Positions 28,900-38,870 are shown, numbered from the stretch's first letter. The stretch is DNA of 64,000 nt from Chthoniobacter sp. (GCA_021414005.1 JAIOPH010000027.1:310001-374000); one strand, 5' to 3'. Notes: generated from the sequence alone by a model not told the origin. Made by a program: numbers and translations.

Positions 28900-30537
28900 A
28901 TGCATAAACCAACTCTTCTTCGTTCCTTCGTCGCCGCAGCCTTCCTCGGCCTCTCCTTCACCAGCCTCGCGCAATACACCTCCAGCAGCCGCGATATTCT
29001 CGTCCCGAATACCGGCACCTGGTCCGCAGGCGGTGTGAGCATCGGTGGCACGAGCTTCGTGGTGAAGGGCCTGCAGGGTGTGGGTCGCATCGCGTCGAAC
29101 ACAATTGACGGCGCGACGGGTGAGTCATTCGGCTCGTTCTCGGCGATGCAAATAACGGGTTTCACGAATAACAACGATGGCTCGTGGAGCGGCACGTTCA
29201 ACATGCTGCCGGACCGTGGCTACAATTCCGGGGCGATCTTCTCTAACTATGCGGCGCGCATCAACAGCGTGAACTTCACCTTCACGCCGTACACCAGCAA
29301 CGCGACGACCGTGCTGCAGAATCAAATCGCGATGACTTTCGCGGGTTCGCAGCGCTTCACCTACGACCACGACAACAACGTCAACACCGCGCCCATCTAC
29401 ACCACAGGCTTGCTGGCGACGGGTTCCACGACACTTTTCGGCAACACCCTCCCAATCGCTCCCGGCAACACCACGCAGAGCGACGGCACCTTTGCCAATC
29501 GGCTGACGCTGGACGCCGAGGCGCTCGTGCTGCGTCCTGATGGCTCCGGTTACATCGGCGACGAATACGGCGCGCGCGTGTATCACTTCAACGCGAGCAA
29601 GCAGATCGACGGCGTGCTCGGCGTCCCTGAGGCTCTGGTCCCGCACAGCCCGGTCGGCACTCCGCGATTCGACATTACACCGCTTAACGGCCGCCGTGAC
29701 AATCAGGGCTTTGAAGGCGTCGCCGCCTCAGGCAACAAGCTCTTCACCATGCTCCAGAGCGCCACGATTCAGGACTCGGGTTCGGGCAATCAGAATCGCG
29801 CCAACGCCGTCCGCCTGATGGAGTACGACATCTCCGGCTCGGCGACGCCTTCGGCCCCATCAAAGCAATACGTTATCCAGCTTCCGCGCATCGATGACAA
29901 CGGCGGGACACCCGCAGTCAATCGTGCCGGCGCGCAAAGCGAGCTGATCGCCATCAACGATCACCAGCTCCTGATCCTCTCGCGCGATGGCAACGGGCGC
30001 GGAGCGAGCGGCTCGCCGGTCTTCAAGTCCATCCTGCTCGCCGATGTGAGCCTCGCCACCGACATCACCGGCTTTGCTGGGATTGATGCCGAAGGTGGGC
30101 TGACCACCACGGGAGCCGGGACGGGCGTGCTCAGCCCGAGTATCACGCCCATTTCCTGGACGGAAGCCCTCAACATGCTGGGCAAGCTCGACCTCGGGGT
30201 CACAGAGCTGGAGCAGTTCGGACTCAACCTCAATGCCGCGCCCGGCAACACCAACACGATCTCCGAAAAATGGGAGGCGATGTCGCTGGTGTCCGCGCAG
30301 GATCCGCTCGCACCGAACGACTACTTTTTGTTCGTCGGCAATGACAACGACTTCCTCAGCGGGACGGGCCAGTACCTCGACGCCGCCGGCAACCTCCAGA
30401 GCTACAACGCCGGCCTGGAAAACGACAACATGGTGCTCGCCTACCGTGTGACGATGGTGCCGGAGCCGGGCTCCATCGCGCTGCTCGCCGGTACCGCCGC
30501 TGGCTTGCTCGGCTTCCGACGCCGCCGCGCGGCTTGA
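28900..30537 (+). CDS. esterase-like phytase-family protein with PEP-CTERM anchor
   Basis: Signal peptide, DAEALVLRPDGSGYIGDEYGARVYHF, RDNQGFEGVA, C-terminal VPEPGSIALLAGTAAGLLGFRRRRA. Confidence 0.8.
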   Translation: MHKPTLLRSFVAAAFLGLSFTSLAQYTSSSRDILVPNTGTWSAGGVSIGGTSFVVKGLQGVGRIASNTIDGATGESFGSFSAMQITGFTNNNDGSWSGTFNMLPDRGYNSGAIFSNYAARINSVNFTFTPYTSNATTVLQNQIAMTFAGSQRFTYDHDNNVNTAPIYTTGLLATGSTTLFGNTLPIAPGNTTQSDGTFANRLTLDAEALVLRPDGSGYIGDEYGARVYHFNASKQIDGVLGVPEALVPHSPVGTPRFDITPLNGRRDNQGFEGVAASGNKLFTMLQSATIQDSGSGNQNRANAVRLMEYDISGSATPSAPSKQYVIQLPRIDDNGGTPAVNRAGAQSELIAINDHQLLILSRDGNGRGASGSPVFKSILLADVSLATDITGFAGIDAEGGLTTTGAGTGVLSPSITPISWTEALNMLGKLDLGVTELEQFGLNLNAAPGNTNTISEKWEAMSLVSAQDPLAPNDYFLFVGNDNDFLSGTGQYLDAAGNLQSYNAGLENDNMVLAYRVTMVPEPGSIALLAGTAAGLLGFRRRRAA

Positions 30538-30561
30538 GCCGTACGTGTGGGAAAAACTCAC

Positions 30562-30602
30562 TGCGCCGCGGGAGACGACCATCTCCGGCGGCGCACTTTT
30601 TT
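30562..30602. terminator. intrinsic terminator between convergent genes
   Basis: TGCGCCGCGGGAGA-CGACCA-TCTCCGGCGGCGCA (14-bp stem, one mismatch) followed by CTTTTTT. Confidence 0.85.
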
Positions 30603-30616
30603 GGAACGAACGCGGG

Positions 30617-33112
30617 TCAGCTTTCCGGCAGCGTCCAAAACTGCCGCCCGGCTTCCGCCCAGTCGCGGTCCTGCGCGGCGTGGTGGGCGGCGACACCCAT
30701 GGCCTGCCGCCGCGCGGGGTCGCGCGCGATTTTTTCGACGTGCGTGGTGAAATCCGCGACGTCGAGGGCGCGCGTGATGTAGCCGGTGGTGTCGTGGACG
30801 ATGAGGTCTTTCGGGCCGCCCTGATCGGAAACCAAGCAGGGCACACCGCTGGCGAGGGCTTCGAGGATGACATTGCCGAAGGTGTCGGTGGTGCTGGGAA
30901 AGAGGAAGACGTCGGCGCTGGCAAAGGCGCGGGCGAGTTCGAGGCCGGCGAGGTAGCCGGTGAAGACGGCATCGGGCAGGAGCTGGCGGAGTTCTTTTTG
31001 GAAGGGGCCGTCGCCGACGAAAGCGAGGGCGAGAGGGAAAGGCGAAAGTTCAGAATGCGCCTGCGGCGTGGAAGTGGAGGGCGAACTGTGTCCGACATCG
31101 GCGGCTTCCTTTTCCCTGGTGCCATCGCCTTTCGCCTTTCGCCCTTCGCCTTTCATCCTCCGCCACGCGGCGACGATGACGTCGAGGTCCTTTTCCTTCG
31201 ACACGCGGCCGACGTAGAGGAGGACGGTCGCGCCGGGGGCGATGCCGTACTTTGACCAGAACTCGGGATCGCGGCGCGAAGGGTGAAAGAGCGCGGTGTC
31301 GAGGCCGCGCGGGAGGATGCGGATCTTGTCGGCGGCGATGCCGCGGTCGGCCCACGCGCGGCGGTAGCCCTCGCTGTTCACGTAGAGCAGGTCGAGCTGC
31401 TCGTAGAACCACTTCATGTAATTCCAGGTCAGCGTTTCGAGGAAATTGTCGTCGGTGAGGATGCGGACGTACTGGGGAAAGTCGGTATGGTAGATGCCGC
31501 TGGTGCGCAGGCCGAGGAGCTTGGCGGCGAGCAGCGCAGTGACGCCGATGGGGCCGGGCGTGGAGATGATCAGCTCGGTGAAACCTTCGCGCTGGATGTA
31601 GTCGATCATCTGCAGAATGGGCGGGAAGCTGAGCTTCTGAAGCTCGTACTCGGGCAGTTCGAACTCGCCGACCGGGGCGAAGTTTTTGATCGGAATGCCG
31701 GTGATGGTGATGCTGGAGCGCGAGGTGACGACGGTGATGTCGCCGCCTTCCGCGATGCACGCGGCGGTGAGTTTGCGGATGGTGTTGGCCACGCCGTTCA
31801 CGTCTTCGAGGGTGTCGGTGAACCACGCGCGCTTGCGGTTTTCGAGCGGCGCGGGCACGCGGCCGTTGAGCGCGCGACCGACTTCCGCGAGCCAGCGACG
31901 GTCGGGGGCCTGACTGCGAAAGGCGTAGAAGTACGGCGCGAGCGGCGCGAGCACCGGCAGGAGCACGCTGACTTCGCGGATGGCCTCGATGATGTTTCCG
32001 TCCGAGAGCTGGCGGATGAAGGTGGTGAAAAAGCGGAACGCGAGCTGGTTGACGAAAAAATTCGCGATGACAAACGCGCGCCGCTCGGGCTCGGCGATGC
32101 CCTCTGTTTCGCGGGCCAGCAGTTTCTTCATCGCGCCGCCCGTGAAGGTGCCGGCGAACTGTTTCCAGAGCGACGCGTTGGCCGGCTTCGCCAGCTCGAA
32201 AATCTTTCCGCTGGCAATGCCCTCGGCCACGAAAGCGAGCTTGTCCGTCCACGAAAACTCGGTCGGATCCTCGCCCTCCATGAAGCGCGAGAACGCTTTG
32301 CCGAGCAGGCTGGAGCTTTTCGCGCCGGAGACCTTGTCGCCGACGAACTGTCGGAGGTTGTTGTAAAGGCTGTGCGAGAGCGCGAGCGGGGTGCCGCCCG
32401 CGCCGTGCGTGGTGCAACGACCGGCGCGGATGGCGGCGAGAAAATCTGCGACGGTTTCCCCATCGGGTGTTTCAGTGAAGGCCGACGCGGGAAACATCCC
32501 ACCGTGGTCGTCGGAGCCGGCGGTGAAAATCTTGCGCCACGGCTCAGCGTGGGTCGGAGCGAGGTCGTGGCGGTTCGCCAGCTCGTCCATTTTCTCCGGC
32601 GTGAGCCCGCCGAGCACCTCGCGCACGACGCTGCTGAGCAGCGCATCGCGGTGTCCGTTCAGTCCTTCGAAATGCTGGAAGAGCAGGGTCAGTTTCTCGA
32701 TATGCGCGAGGCTGAGCCGGTCGTCCACGCGGTAAAACGGATGCGCTACGGCGTGCGTGAGTTGCTGGGCAGCGAGATATTTTTGCAGTTCGAAGATGTT
32801 CTCCCGCACGCCCTGGAGATCGCGGTGCTGCGCCTCGGTGAGGCCCCAGACGAGGACGTGAACTTCGCAGCGATCGTCGGGGAAACGCGTGCTCACCTGC
32901 TCGCTGAGAAAAACGCCGGGCTGGTCGGCGATTTCGAGGCAACCCTCAATGCGGTTGTGGTCGGTGAGCGTGACCAGATCCATGCCGTGGGCGCGCAGCG
33001 CGGTGTAAAGCGCGCGCGGCTCGGAATAGCTGTCCGGAAGACCCACGCGCCGGAAAAGCCACTCCGGCGCGCGGGCGCTGTGGCGGGAGTGGAGGTGGAG
33101 ATCGGTCTTCAT
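30617..33112 (-). CDS. PHP-domain + GT4-type glycosyltransferase fusion
   Basis: N-terminal MKTDLHLHSRHSARAPEWL..LVTLTDHNRIEG, AGSDDHGG; C-terminal LLYVGRVSKEKDLDV, LAFVGDGPFQKEL, PSTTDTFGNVILEALASGVPCLVSDQGGPKDLI. Confidence 0.88.
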   Translation of the reverse strand: MKTDLHLHSRHSARAPEWLFRRVGLPDSYSEPRALYTALRAHGMDLVTLTDHNRIEGCLEIADQPGVFLSEQVSTRFPDDRCEVHVLVWGLTEAQHRDLQGVRENIFELQKYLAAQQLTHAVAHPFYRVDDRLSLAHIEKLTLLFQHFEGLNGHRDALLSSVVREVLGGLTPEKMDELANRHDLAPTHAEPWRKIFTAGSDDHGGMFPASAFTETPDGETVADFLAAIRAGRCTTHGAGGTPLALSHSLYNNLRQFVGDKVSGAKSSSLLGKAFSRFMEGEDPTEFSWTDKLAFVAEGIASGKIFELAKPANASLWKQFAGTFTGGAMKKLLARETEGIAEPERRAFVIANFFVNQLAFRFFTTFIRQLSDGNIIEAIREVSVLLPVLAPLAPYFYAFRSQAPDRRWLAEVGRALNGRVPAPLENRKRAWFTDTLEDVNGVANTIRKLTAACIAEGGDITVVTSRSSITITGIPIKNFAPVGEFELPEYELQKLSFPPILQMIDYIQREGFTELIISTPGPIGVTALLAAKLLGLRTSGIYHTDFPQYVRILTDDNFLETLTWNYMKWFYEQLDLLYVNSEGYRRAWADRGIAADKIRILPRGLDTALFHPSRRDPEFWSKYGIAPGATVLLYVGRVSKEKDLDVIVAAWRRMKGEGRKAKGDGTREKEAADVGHSSPSTSTPQAHSELSPFPLALAFVGDGPFQKELRQLLPDAVFTGYLAGLELARAFASADVFLFPSTTDTFGNVILEALASGVPCLVSDQGGPKDLIVHDTTGYITRALDVADFTTHVEKIARDPARRQAMGVAAHHAAQDRDWAEAGRQFWTLPES
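31029..31154. repeat. palindromic repeat element inserted in-frame within the PHP-GT CDS
   Basis: GGGAAAGGCGAAAG (31035-31048) inverted against CTTTCGCCTTTC (31129-31140, with a second near-copy 31143-31154); encodes low-complexity KGEGRKAKGDGTREKEAADVGHSSPSTSTPQAHSELSPFPLA within the GT domain. Confidence 0.65.
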
Positions 33113-34236
33113 GTTTGCGGGACGCGCAGCTTTTCAAACTCGGCGAGCGCCATGCCCACGACCTGATCCATATTGTAATAACGGTAGGTCGCGAGCCGGC
33201 CCACGAAGCTCACGCCGGCTTCGGCGGCGGCGAGGTCGGCGTAGCGCTGGTATAGCGCGCGGGCCTCGGGCGCGGGAATCGGATAGTAGGGCTCTTTTCC
33301 CGGGCCGAAGTCCTCCGGGTATTCGCGCACGATGGTGGTGACGGAGAGCCGCTGGCCGGTGGCGTGCTTGAGCTCGACGATGCGGGTGAAGTCGTGGTCG
33401 TTCGGATAGTTCACCTGCATGGCGGGCTGGAAGTATTCCTGCGCCAGCGTCTCCGGCTCGAAGCGCAGCGAGCGATACGGCAGCGGGCCGAAACGGTGCT
33501 CGAAGTATTCGTCGAGCGGGCCGGTGAAAATGAGGTGCCGATGCGCGAGCTGCGCGCGGACTTCGCGGTAGTCGGTGCCGAGCCGCACCTCGATTTTCGG
33601 ATGCGCGAGTATCTTGCGAAACATGGCGGTGTAGCCGTCGCGCGGGAGCGCTTGGAATTTCTCGGAGAGATAACGGTCGTCGCGGTTCAGCCGGATGGGG
33701 ATGCGTCCGCAGACGCTGGCGTCGAGTTCACGCGGGTCGCGTCGCCACTGCTTGCGCGTGTAGTTTTGGAAAAACATCTCGTAAAGCCGCGTGCCGACTT
33801 GCGAGACGATGACCTCCTCGCTGTTGTGCGGCTCGGCGATGGGCACGCGCCATTCCGCGAGCGTGCGTTCCATTTCCTCGCTCGTGGACGGGCGACCGAG
33901 GAGCTGCTCGAAGGTGTTGAGATTGATCGGGAACTGCCAGAACCGCCCGTGCGTCCACGAGAGGATCTTGTATTCGACCGCATGCCACTCGGTGAACTGG
34001 CTGAGGTATTCCACGATGCGGTCGGAGTTTGTGCGAAAATAGTGCGGGCCGTAGTCATGCACGAGCACGCCGGCGGCATCGTAGTGGTCGTGCGCGTTGC
34101 CGCCGAGGTGCGGGCGGCGATCAATGACCAGGCAGGTGGCTCCGCATTGGCTGGCCAGCCGCTCGGCCAGCACCGCGCCGGCAAAGCCTGCGCCGACGAT
34201 GAGGTAATCCCAAGTCACGGCGCGGGAGGACGGCAA
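33109..34236 (-). CDS. glf: UDP-galactopyranose mutase
   Basis: YLIVGAGFAGAVLAERLA, DRRPHLGGNAHDHYDAAGVLVHDYGPHYFRTNS, NYPNDHDFTRIVELKHATGQ; 4-nt overlap with the PHP-GT gene. Confidence 0.95.
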   Translation of the reverse strand: MPSSRAVTWDYLIVGAGFAGAVLAERLASQCGATCLVIDRRPHLGGNAHDHYDAAGVLVHDYGPHYFRTNSDRIVEYLSQFTEWHAVEYKILSWTHGRFWQFPINLNTFEQLLGRPSTSEEMERTLAEWRVPIAEPHNSEEVIVSQVGTRLYEMFFQNYTRKQWRRDPRELDASVCGRIPIRLNRDDRYLSEKFQALPRDGYTAMFRKILAHPKIEVRLGTDYREVRAQLAHRHLIFTGPLDEYFEHRFGPLPYRSLRFEPETLAQEYFQPAMQVNYPNDHDFTRIVELKHATGQRLSVTTIVREYPEDFGPGKEPYYPIPAPEARALYQRYADLAAAEAGVSFVGRLATYRYYNMDQVVGMALAEFEKLRVPQT

Positions 34237-34391
34237 ACCATGTCCGGCGGAAGTGGGACAGAAAAAGGGATGGGCGGCACGCGTGATTCCATCGCCAGCG
34301 AGTGGAGAATTGTCGAGTCCGCAAGGCCCGTCTCAGATCGCCAAAAAATGCCGTGCCTCCGCCGGGCCGCTCCCGCTAGCCTCCGCCGCCT

Positions 34392-35051
34392 ATGGAAATT
34401 CTCCCGATGGATTACTTCGGCGTCCATGTGGACGTGCCGTATGCCGCGCCGCGCGGCTTTGCCGAGGCGCGGCTGGAAGCCTTTGGCGCGGCCCTCTGCG
34501 ACCCGATCAAAGGCCTCAGCCTGCGCGCCGACCAGATCCGCCTGAAACGCTGGGACGATCTTTTCGGCTACGAGCTGAGCGCGCAGTTTTTCGGCGACAA
34601 CGGCACGCTGACCCGCACCGCCGATCGCATCAAGTTCGGCGTGCGCAGCGCCCGCACCGCGGCGGACTGGACGATCATCCGCGACACCCTCGTGCGCTTT
34701 TACCAGCTCTGTGATTTCGACCCGAAGACCGTGACCGCGCTCTCCATGCACGCCCACGGAAAATTCCCGTCCGTCGAGGAGCGCGACGGCTTTCTCCAGC
34801 GCTTTTCCTACAGCCCGCTGGTCAACCGCCCGGCCACGCTCGGCTACGTCACGATCCTCGATTGGGAAAAGGACATCCGCGTCCTCATCGAGCAATCGAA
34901 CGTGGTGCCCGGCGGCGTCTTCGTGACGTGGGACACGCAGTTCGTGAACAGCCAGGACTGGGAGCCGTTCGTCAGCTCGCTGCCCACGCTCATGGACAAC
35001 TCGGCGAACCTCTTCGACCTCGGCTTCGAACCGTTTCGCGAGGTGGTGTAG
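34392..35051 (+). CDS. conserved hypothetical protein
   Basis: 219 aa ORF with good codon pattern; no recognised domain. Confidence 0.65.
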   Translation: MEILPMDYFGVHVDVPYAAPRGFAEARLEAFGAALCDPIKGLSLRADQIRLKRWDDLFGYELSAQFFGDNGTLTRTADRIKFGVRSARTAADWTIIRDTLVRFYQLCDFDPKTVTALSMHAHGKFPSVEERDGFLQRFSYSPLVNRPATLGYVTILDWEKDIRVLIEQSNVVPGGVFVTWDTQFVNSQDWEPFVSSLPTLMDNSANLFDLGFEPFREVV

Positions 35052-35078
35052 CGGCGGGCAAAGTGCGGGGCGGCGCGT

Positions 35079-35885
35079 TCATTTCGGCGGAACCGGCATG
35101 AGCCAGCCGCGCCGCCAATACATCAACCAGCCGATTTTTTCGTGCAGCCAGATGCCCATTTTCACAAAGCCGTCCGTGCCGGGCACGCGCGGCACCCAAG
35201 GCACCTCGCCCGCGCCCACGCTCGTTAGGAAGTTGCACGGTACCGCCGTCACTTCCAGACCCATGTGCCGGAAGGTCGGTACGGCGCGCGGGAGGTGATT
35301 CGCCGACGTGATGACGAGCACATGTCGCCAACCGCGCTGCTGCGCCAGCGTCAGCGTATCGATCGCCTCATCGTGAGTGTCCGTGCAACCGCCGAGCGAG
35401 ATCATGGCTTTCTCCGGCACCCCCCATCGCGCCAGCAATTGTGCCACGGCATCAGCTTCGAAACGCGTGCGCCCGTCGAGGGTTCGGACACCGCCGCCGA
35501 GCAGCAGCACCGGCGCTTTGCCCAGCCGCATCACCTCCGCCGCCATCGCCAACCGATCGCCAGCCGGCGTGAGATGCACGCCGCCCACCTCGTAGCGCGC
35601 AATGTCCGCGCCGCCACCCAACAGCACCGCAGCATCCGCCGTAGGCAAGGAATCGGGTGCCACGCCGGCGTACGGCCGCTCCAGCGAAGCGAGCAAGCTA
35701 CCCGGCAACGCCGTGCCTCCGATGATCGTGATGAAAACCACGAGCGCCGCCACCAGCGCCGCCAGTCCGCGCTGCTGCCGCCACCACAGCAGCACCGTAA
35801 GCAGAATCAGCGCGCCCCACACCATTCCCACCGGCGCGAGCAGCGCCATACCTTGCTGCAAAAGGTACTCAATGAAGGTGCTCAT
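35079..35885 (-). CDS. YdcF/ElyC-like DUF218 membrane protein
   Basis: ADAAVLLGGG, AMAAEVMRLGKAPVLLLGGG, VITSANHLPRAVPTFRHMGLEVTAVPCNF. Confidence 0.85.
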   Translation of the reverse strand: MSTFIEYLLQQGMALLAPVGMVWGALILLTVLLWWRQQRGLAALVAALVVFITIIGGTALPGSLLASLERPYAGVAPDSLPTADAAVLLGGGADIARYEVGGVHLTPAGDRLAMAAEVMRLGKAPVLLLGGGVRTLDGRTRFEADAVAQLLARWGVPEKAMISLGGCTDTHDEAIDTLTLAQQRGWRHVLVITSANHLPRAVPTFRHMGLEVTAVPCNFLTSVGAGEVPWVPRVPGTDGFVKMGIWLHEKIGWLMYWRRGWLMPVPPK

Positions 35886-36571
35886 TCTCGGCGGCGGGAA
35901 AAAACATCGAGCACCGTCGGATTGTCATAATCCGCAATGTGGATGCGCCCCATTTTCAACAGTAAGACTCCCGTGCCAAAACCCGCGAGAGTTCCGCCGA
36001 CATGCGCCCAGCAAGCCACGCCCGGCACACCGCGCAGCGCCGAAATCACATCCCACAAGAACCAACCGACGATCAGATAGTATCCCTTCACATCGAAAGT
36101 GCCGGGGCGCAGAATCCAATAGAAACACGAGACTTCGTTATGCGGGTAAACGGCGAGGTAGAGGCCCATCAGACCGGAAATTGCCCCGCTTGCTCCCACG
36201 ACAGGCGCGCCGTCCACCACAAGATGCAGCCCCCCGGCAACGATGCCTGCCGCCAAGTATGTAAGCGTGAAATCCAAATCGTGCATAATGCCGTTGAGCG
36301 CATTTCCGAAGACCCACAGCAAAATCATGTTGCCCGCCAGATGAAAGAAGCCCGCGTGGAGAAATTGATACCCGATGAAGGCGGGCGGCGACCAATCGGC
36401 AAGGATGAGATGACTGATTTGGTCGTCCGACAAAACCTGCGCCGCGGTCAGTGCAAACATGACGATATTCAACGCCAGCAATACCAGATTCGCCCACGGT
36501 GAACGCATCGTCAGAGTGGTCACTCGGTATGGAATAATCATTGGGCGGGAAAGCTGACGGGGCATTACCAT
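35882..36571 (-). CDS. rhomboid family intramembrane serine protease
   Basis: HAGFFHLAGNMILLWVFGN, VVGASGAISGLMG, CWAHVGGTLAGFGTG. Confidence 0.88.
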   Translation of the reverse strand: MVMPRQLSRPMIIPYRVTTLTMRSPWANLVLLALNIVMFALTAAQVLSDDQISHLILADWSPPAFIGYQFLHAGFFHLAGNMILLWVFGNALNGIMHDLDFTLTYLAAGIVAGGLHLVVDGAPVVGASGAISGLMGLYLAVYPHNEVSCFYWILRPGTFDVKGYYLIVGWFLWDVISALRGVPGVACWAHVGGTLAGFGTGVLLLKMGRIHIADYDNPTVLDVFSRRRE

Positions 36572-36664
36572 CCAAAACCAGCGCTGCGCAAGATCGCCCG
36601 CCGCGCGGGGAAAATTCCGCTCGCCTTCCGCCGCCGTTTTCCAAAGCCTCCCGTCTTCTCTGCC

Positions 36665-37264
36665 ATGAAAAAATCCGGCTCCCTTCTTTTTCTCCTCGTC
36701 GCCGTCCTGAGTCTGGCGGCGTCCCCGGCATGGGCGCGGCCCACGGTGGTCATCGATGCCGGGCACGGCGGCCACGATCGCGGCGGGGTGCCGGGGGACC
36801 GCTACCCGGAAAAAGTCTATACGCTCGACGTGGCGCGCCGCCTTCAGGCGCGGTTGGCTGAAATGGGCTACCGCACAATGATGACCCGGCGGGGTGACTA
36901 CTTCGTGGGCCTCGACCAGCGCTGCTACGTCGCCAATTCGATGAGGGACGCCATCTTCGTCTCCATCCACTTCAACTCCGCCCCACGTGAGGGTGCCTCC
37001 GGCATCGAAACGTATTACTACTCGCGGCGCAGCGGAAGTCTCGCCTCGGCGGTGCATCGCAGTGTCGTGCGGGGCACTGGCAGCGAGGACCGCCGCGTTC
37101 GCGCCCGCGGCTTTTACGTCATCCGCAACACCAGATGCCCGGCCATCCTCGTCGAGGGCGGCTTCCTCACGAACCGCTCCGAGGGCGCGCGTATCGCCGG
37201 CTCAGGCGCCTACCGCCAGCGCCTCGCCGACTCCATCGCCCGCGGCATCCGCAGCCGCTACTGA
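36665..37264 (+). CDS. N-acetylmuramoyl-L-alanine amidase (Amidase_3)
   Basis: VVIDAGHGGHDRGGVPGDRYPEK, SIHFNSAPREGASGIETYYYS, ILVEGGFLTNRSEG. Confidence 0.9.
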   Translation: MKKSGSLLFLLVAVLSLAASPAWARPTVVIDAGHGGHDRGGVPGDRYPEKVYTLDVARRLQARLAEMGYRTMMTRRGDYFVGLDQRCYVANSMRDAIFVSIHFNSAPREGASGIETYYYSRRSGSLASAVHRSVVRGTGSEDRRVRARGFYVIRNTRCPAILVEGGFLTNRSEGARIAGSGAYRQRLADSIARGIRSRY

Positions 37265-37355
37265 GCCGCCCCGCGGGCGGAAAAAGGCGCGCGCTTTTTC
37301 CCCCGCCGCGCCGCCTGCATCTCGACGGCGGCACATTCTTCGCTACCATCCCGCC

Positions 37356-38870
37356 GTGCCCGACCTCACAGGAAAACGCATCCTCATCTTCATCGTCGCC
37401 TACAACGCCGAGAAGACCATCCACAGCGTGCTCGACCGCATCCCGGCCGAGCTGCGCACGCGCGATGTCGAAGTCCTGATCATCGACGACAGCTCGAAGG
37501 ACGCGACCTTTCAGGCCGGATTGAAACGCGAGGACACCACCAGCGATTTTAAAATCACCATCCTCCGCAACCCCGAGAACCAAGGCTACGGCGGCAACCA
37601 GAAACTCGGCTATCGCTACGCCATCGACCACGGTTTTGATGTGGTGGCGCTGCTTCACGGCGACGGCCAGTACGCGCCCGAGAAACTGCCCGCGCTGCTG
37701 GAACCGTTTTTCAAGGAAGACGCCGACGCCGTCTTCGGCTCGCGCATGATCCACAAGCAGGACGCGCTCAAGGGCGGCATGCCGATGTATAAATGGGTCG
37801 GCAACCAGGTGCTCACCACTTTCCAAAACGCGCTGCTCGGCACCCGGCTCAGCGAATTTCACAGCGGCTATCGGCTTTATGCGACAAAGGCGCTGAAGCG
37901 CATTCCCTTTGAGCGTAACTCGAACGACTTCCATTTCGACACCGACATCATCGTGCAGCTCCACTTCGCGGGCATCACCATCCGCGAGATCCCGATCCCC
38001 ACTTTCTACGGCGACGAAATCTGCCATGTGAACGGCGTGAAATACGCGTGGGACATTTTCAAAACCATGCTCCGGGCGAAGTGCCACGAGATGAATCTGC
38101 TCTACGATCGCAAATTCGATGTCGGCCAGATCGAGCTGACCTACGATTTGAAAGTCGGCTTCCCGTCGTCGCACACCCTGGCCATCGCCTCGGCGAAACC
38201 CGGCGCGCGGATCCTGGACATCGGCTGCGGCCAGGGCTACGTGGCCGAGCACCTCGCGGAAACCGCCGCACACGTAGTTGGCGTGGACCAGTACGTGCGC
38301 GAGAAATCCGATCACCCCAAAGTCGAATTCCGCTACTGGGACATCGACTCCGGGCAGTTCCCCGTGCCGGTTTCCGACTTCGACCAGATCTTCATGCTCG
38401 ACGTTATCGAGCACCTCAAAGACCCCGAGGTCTTCATGGAGAAGTTGCGCATCGCCGCCGCGAACAAGCGTCCCGAAATCGTCCTCACCACGGCCAACAT
38501 CGGCTTCGCCGTCACGCGCTTCATGCTGCTCCTCGGCAACTTCAACTACGGCCGCAAAGGCATCCTCGACCGCACCCACACGCGCCTCTTCACCTTCCGC
38601 TCGCTGCGCGAACTCTTTGACCAAACCGGCTATCAGGTCCTCGAAGTCCGCGGCATCCCCGCGCCTTTCCCCAAAGCCGTCGGCCTCAACGCCCTTGGCC
38701 GCTTGCTGGTCACGCTGAACCAACTCTGCATCGGCCTCAGCAAAGGACTTTTCAGCTACCAGATCTATCTCCGCGCCCGCGCCCTCCCCACCGTCCCCAC
38801 CCTTCTCACCCAGACGATCGAGCGCAGCGCCGAACTGCGGAAAGAATTCGCCGCCAGCCCGGCGACGTAG
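37356..38870 (+). CDS. GT2 glycosyltransferase fused to class I SAM-dependent methyltransferase
   Basis: GT2: IFIVAYNAEKTIHSVLDRIP..LIIDDSSKDAT..GDGQYAPE; MTase: ARILDIGCGQGYVAEHLAE..FDQIFMLDVIEHLKDPEVF. Confidence 0.9.
   Translation: MPDLTGKRILIFIVAYNAEKTIHSVLDRIPAELRTRDVEVLIIDDSSKDATFQAGLKREDTTSDFKITILRNPENQGYGGNQKLGYRYAIDHGFDVVALLHGDGQYAPEKLPALLEPFFKEDADAVFGSRMIHKQDALKGGMPMYKWVGNQVLTTFQNALLGTRLSEFHSGYRLYATKALKRIPFERNSNDFHFDTDIIVQLHFAGITIREIPIPTFYGDEICHVNGVKYAWDIFKTMLRAKCHEMNLLYDRKFDVGQIELTYDLKVGFPSSHTLAIASAKPGARILDIGCGQGYVAEHLAETAAHVVGVDQYVREKSDHPKVEFRYWDIDSGQFPVPVSDFDQIFMLDVIEHLKDPEVFMEKLRIAAANKRPEIVLTTANIGFAVTRFMLLLGNFNYGRKGILDRTHTRLFTFRSLRELFDQTGYQVLEVRGIPAPFPKAVGLNALGRLLVTLNQLCIGLSKGLFSYQIYLRARALPTVPTLLTQTIERSAELRKEFAASPAT

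Noticed and set aside
31283-33166. 627-aa plus-strand ORF
   Set aside because: Shadow of the PHP-glycosyltransferase gene; no domain signatures
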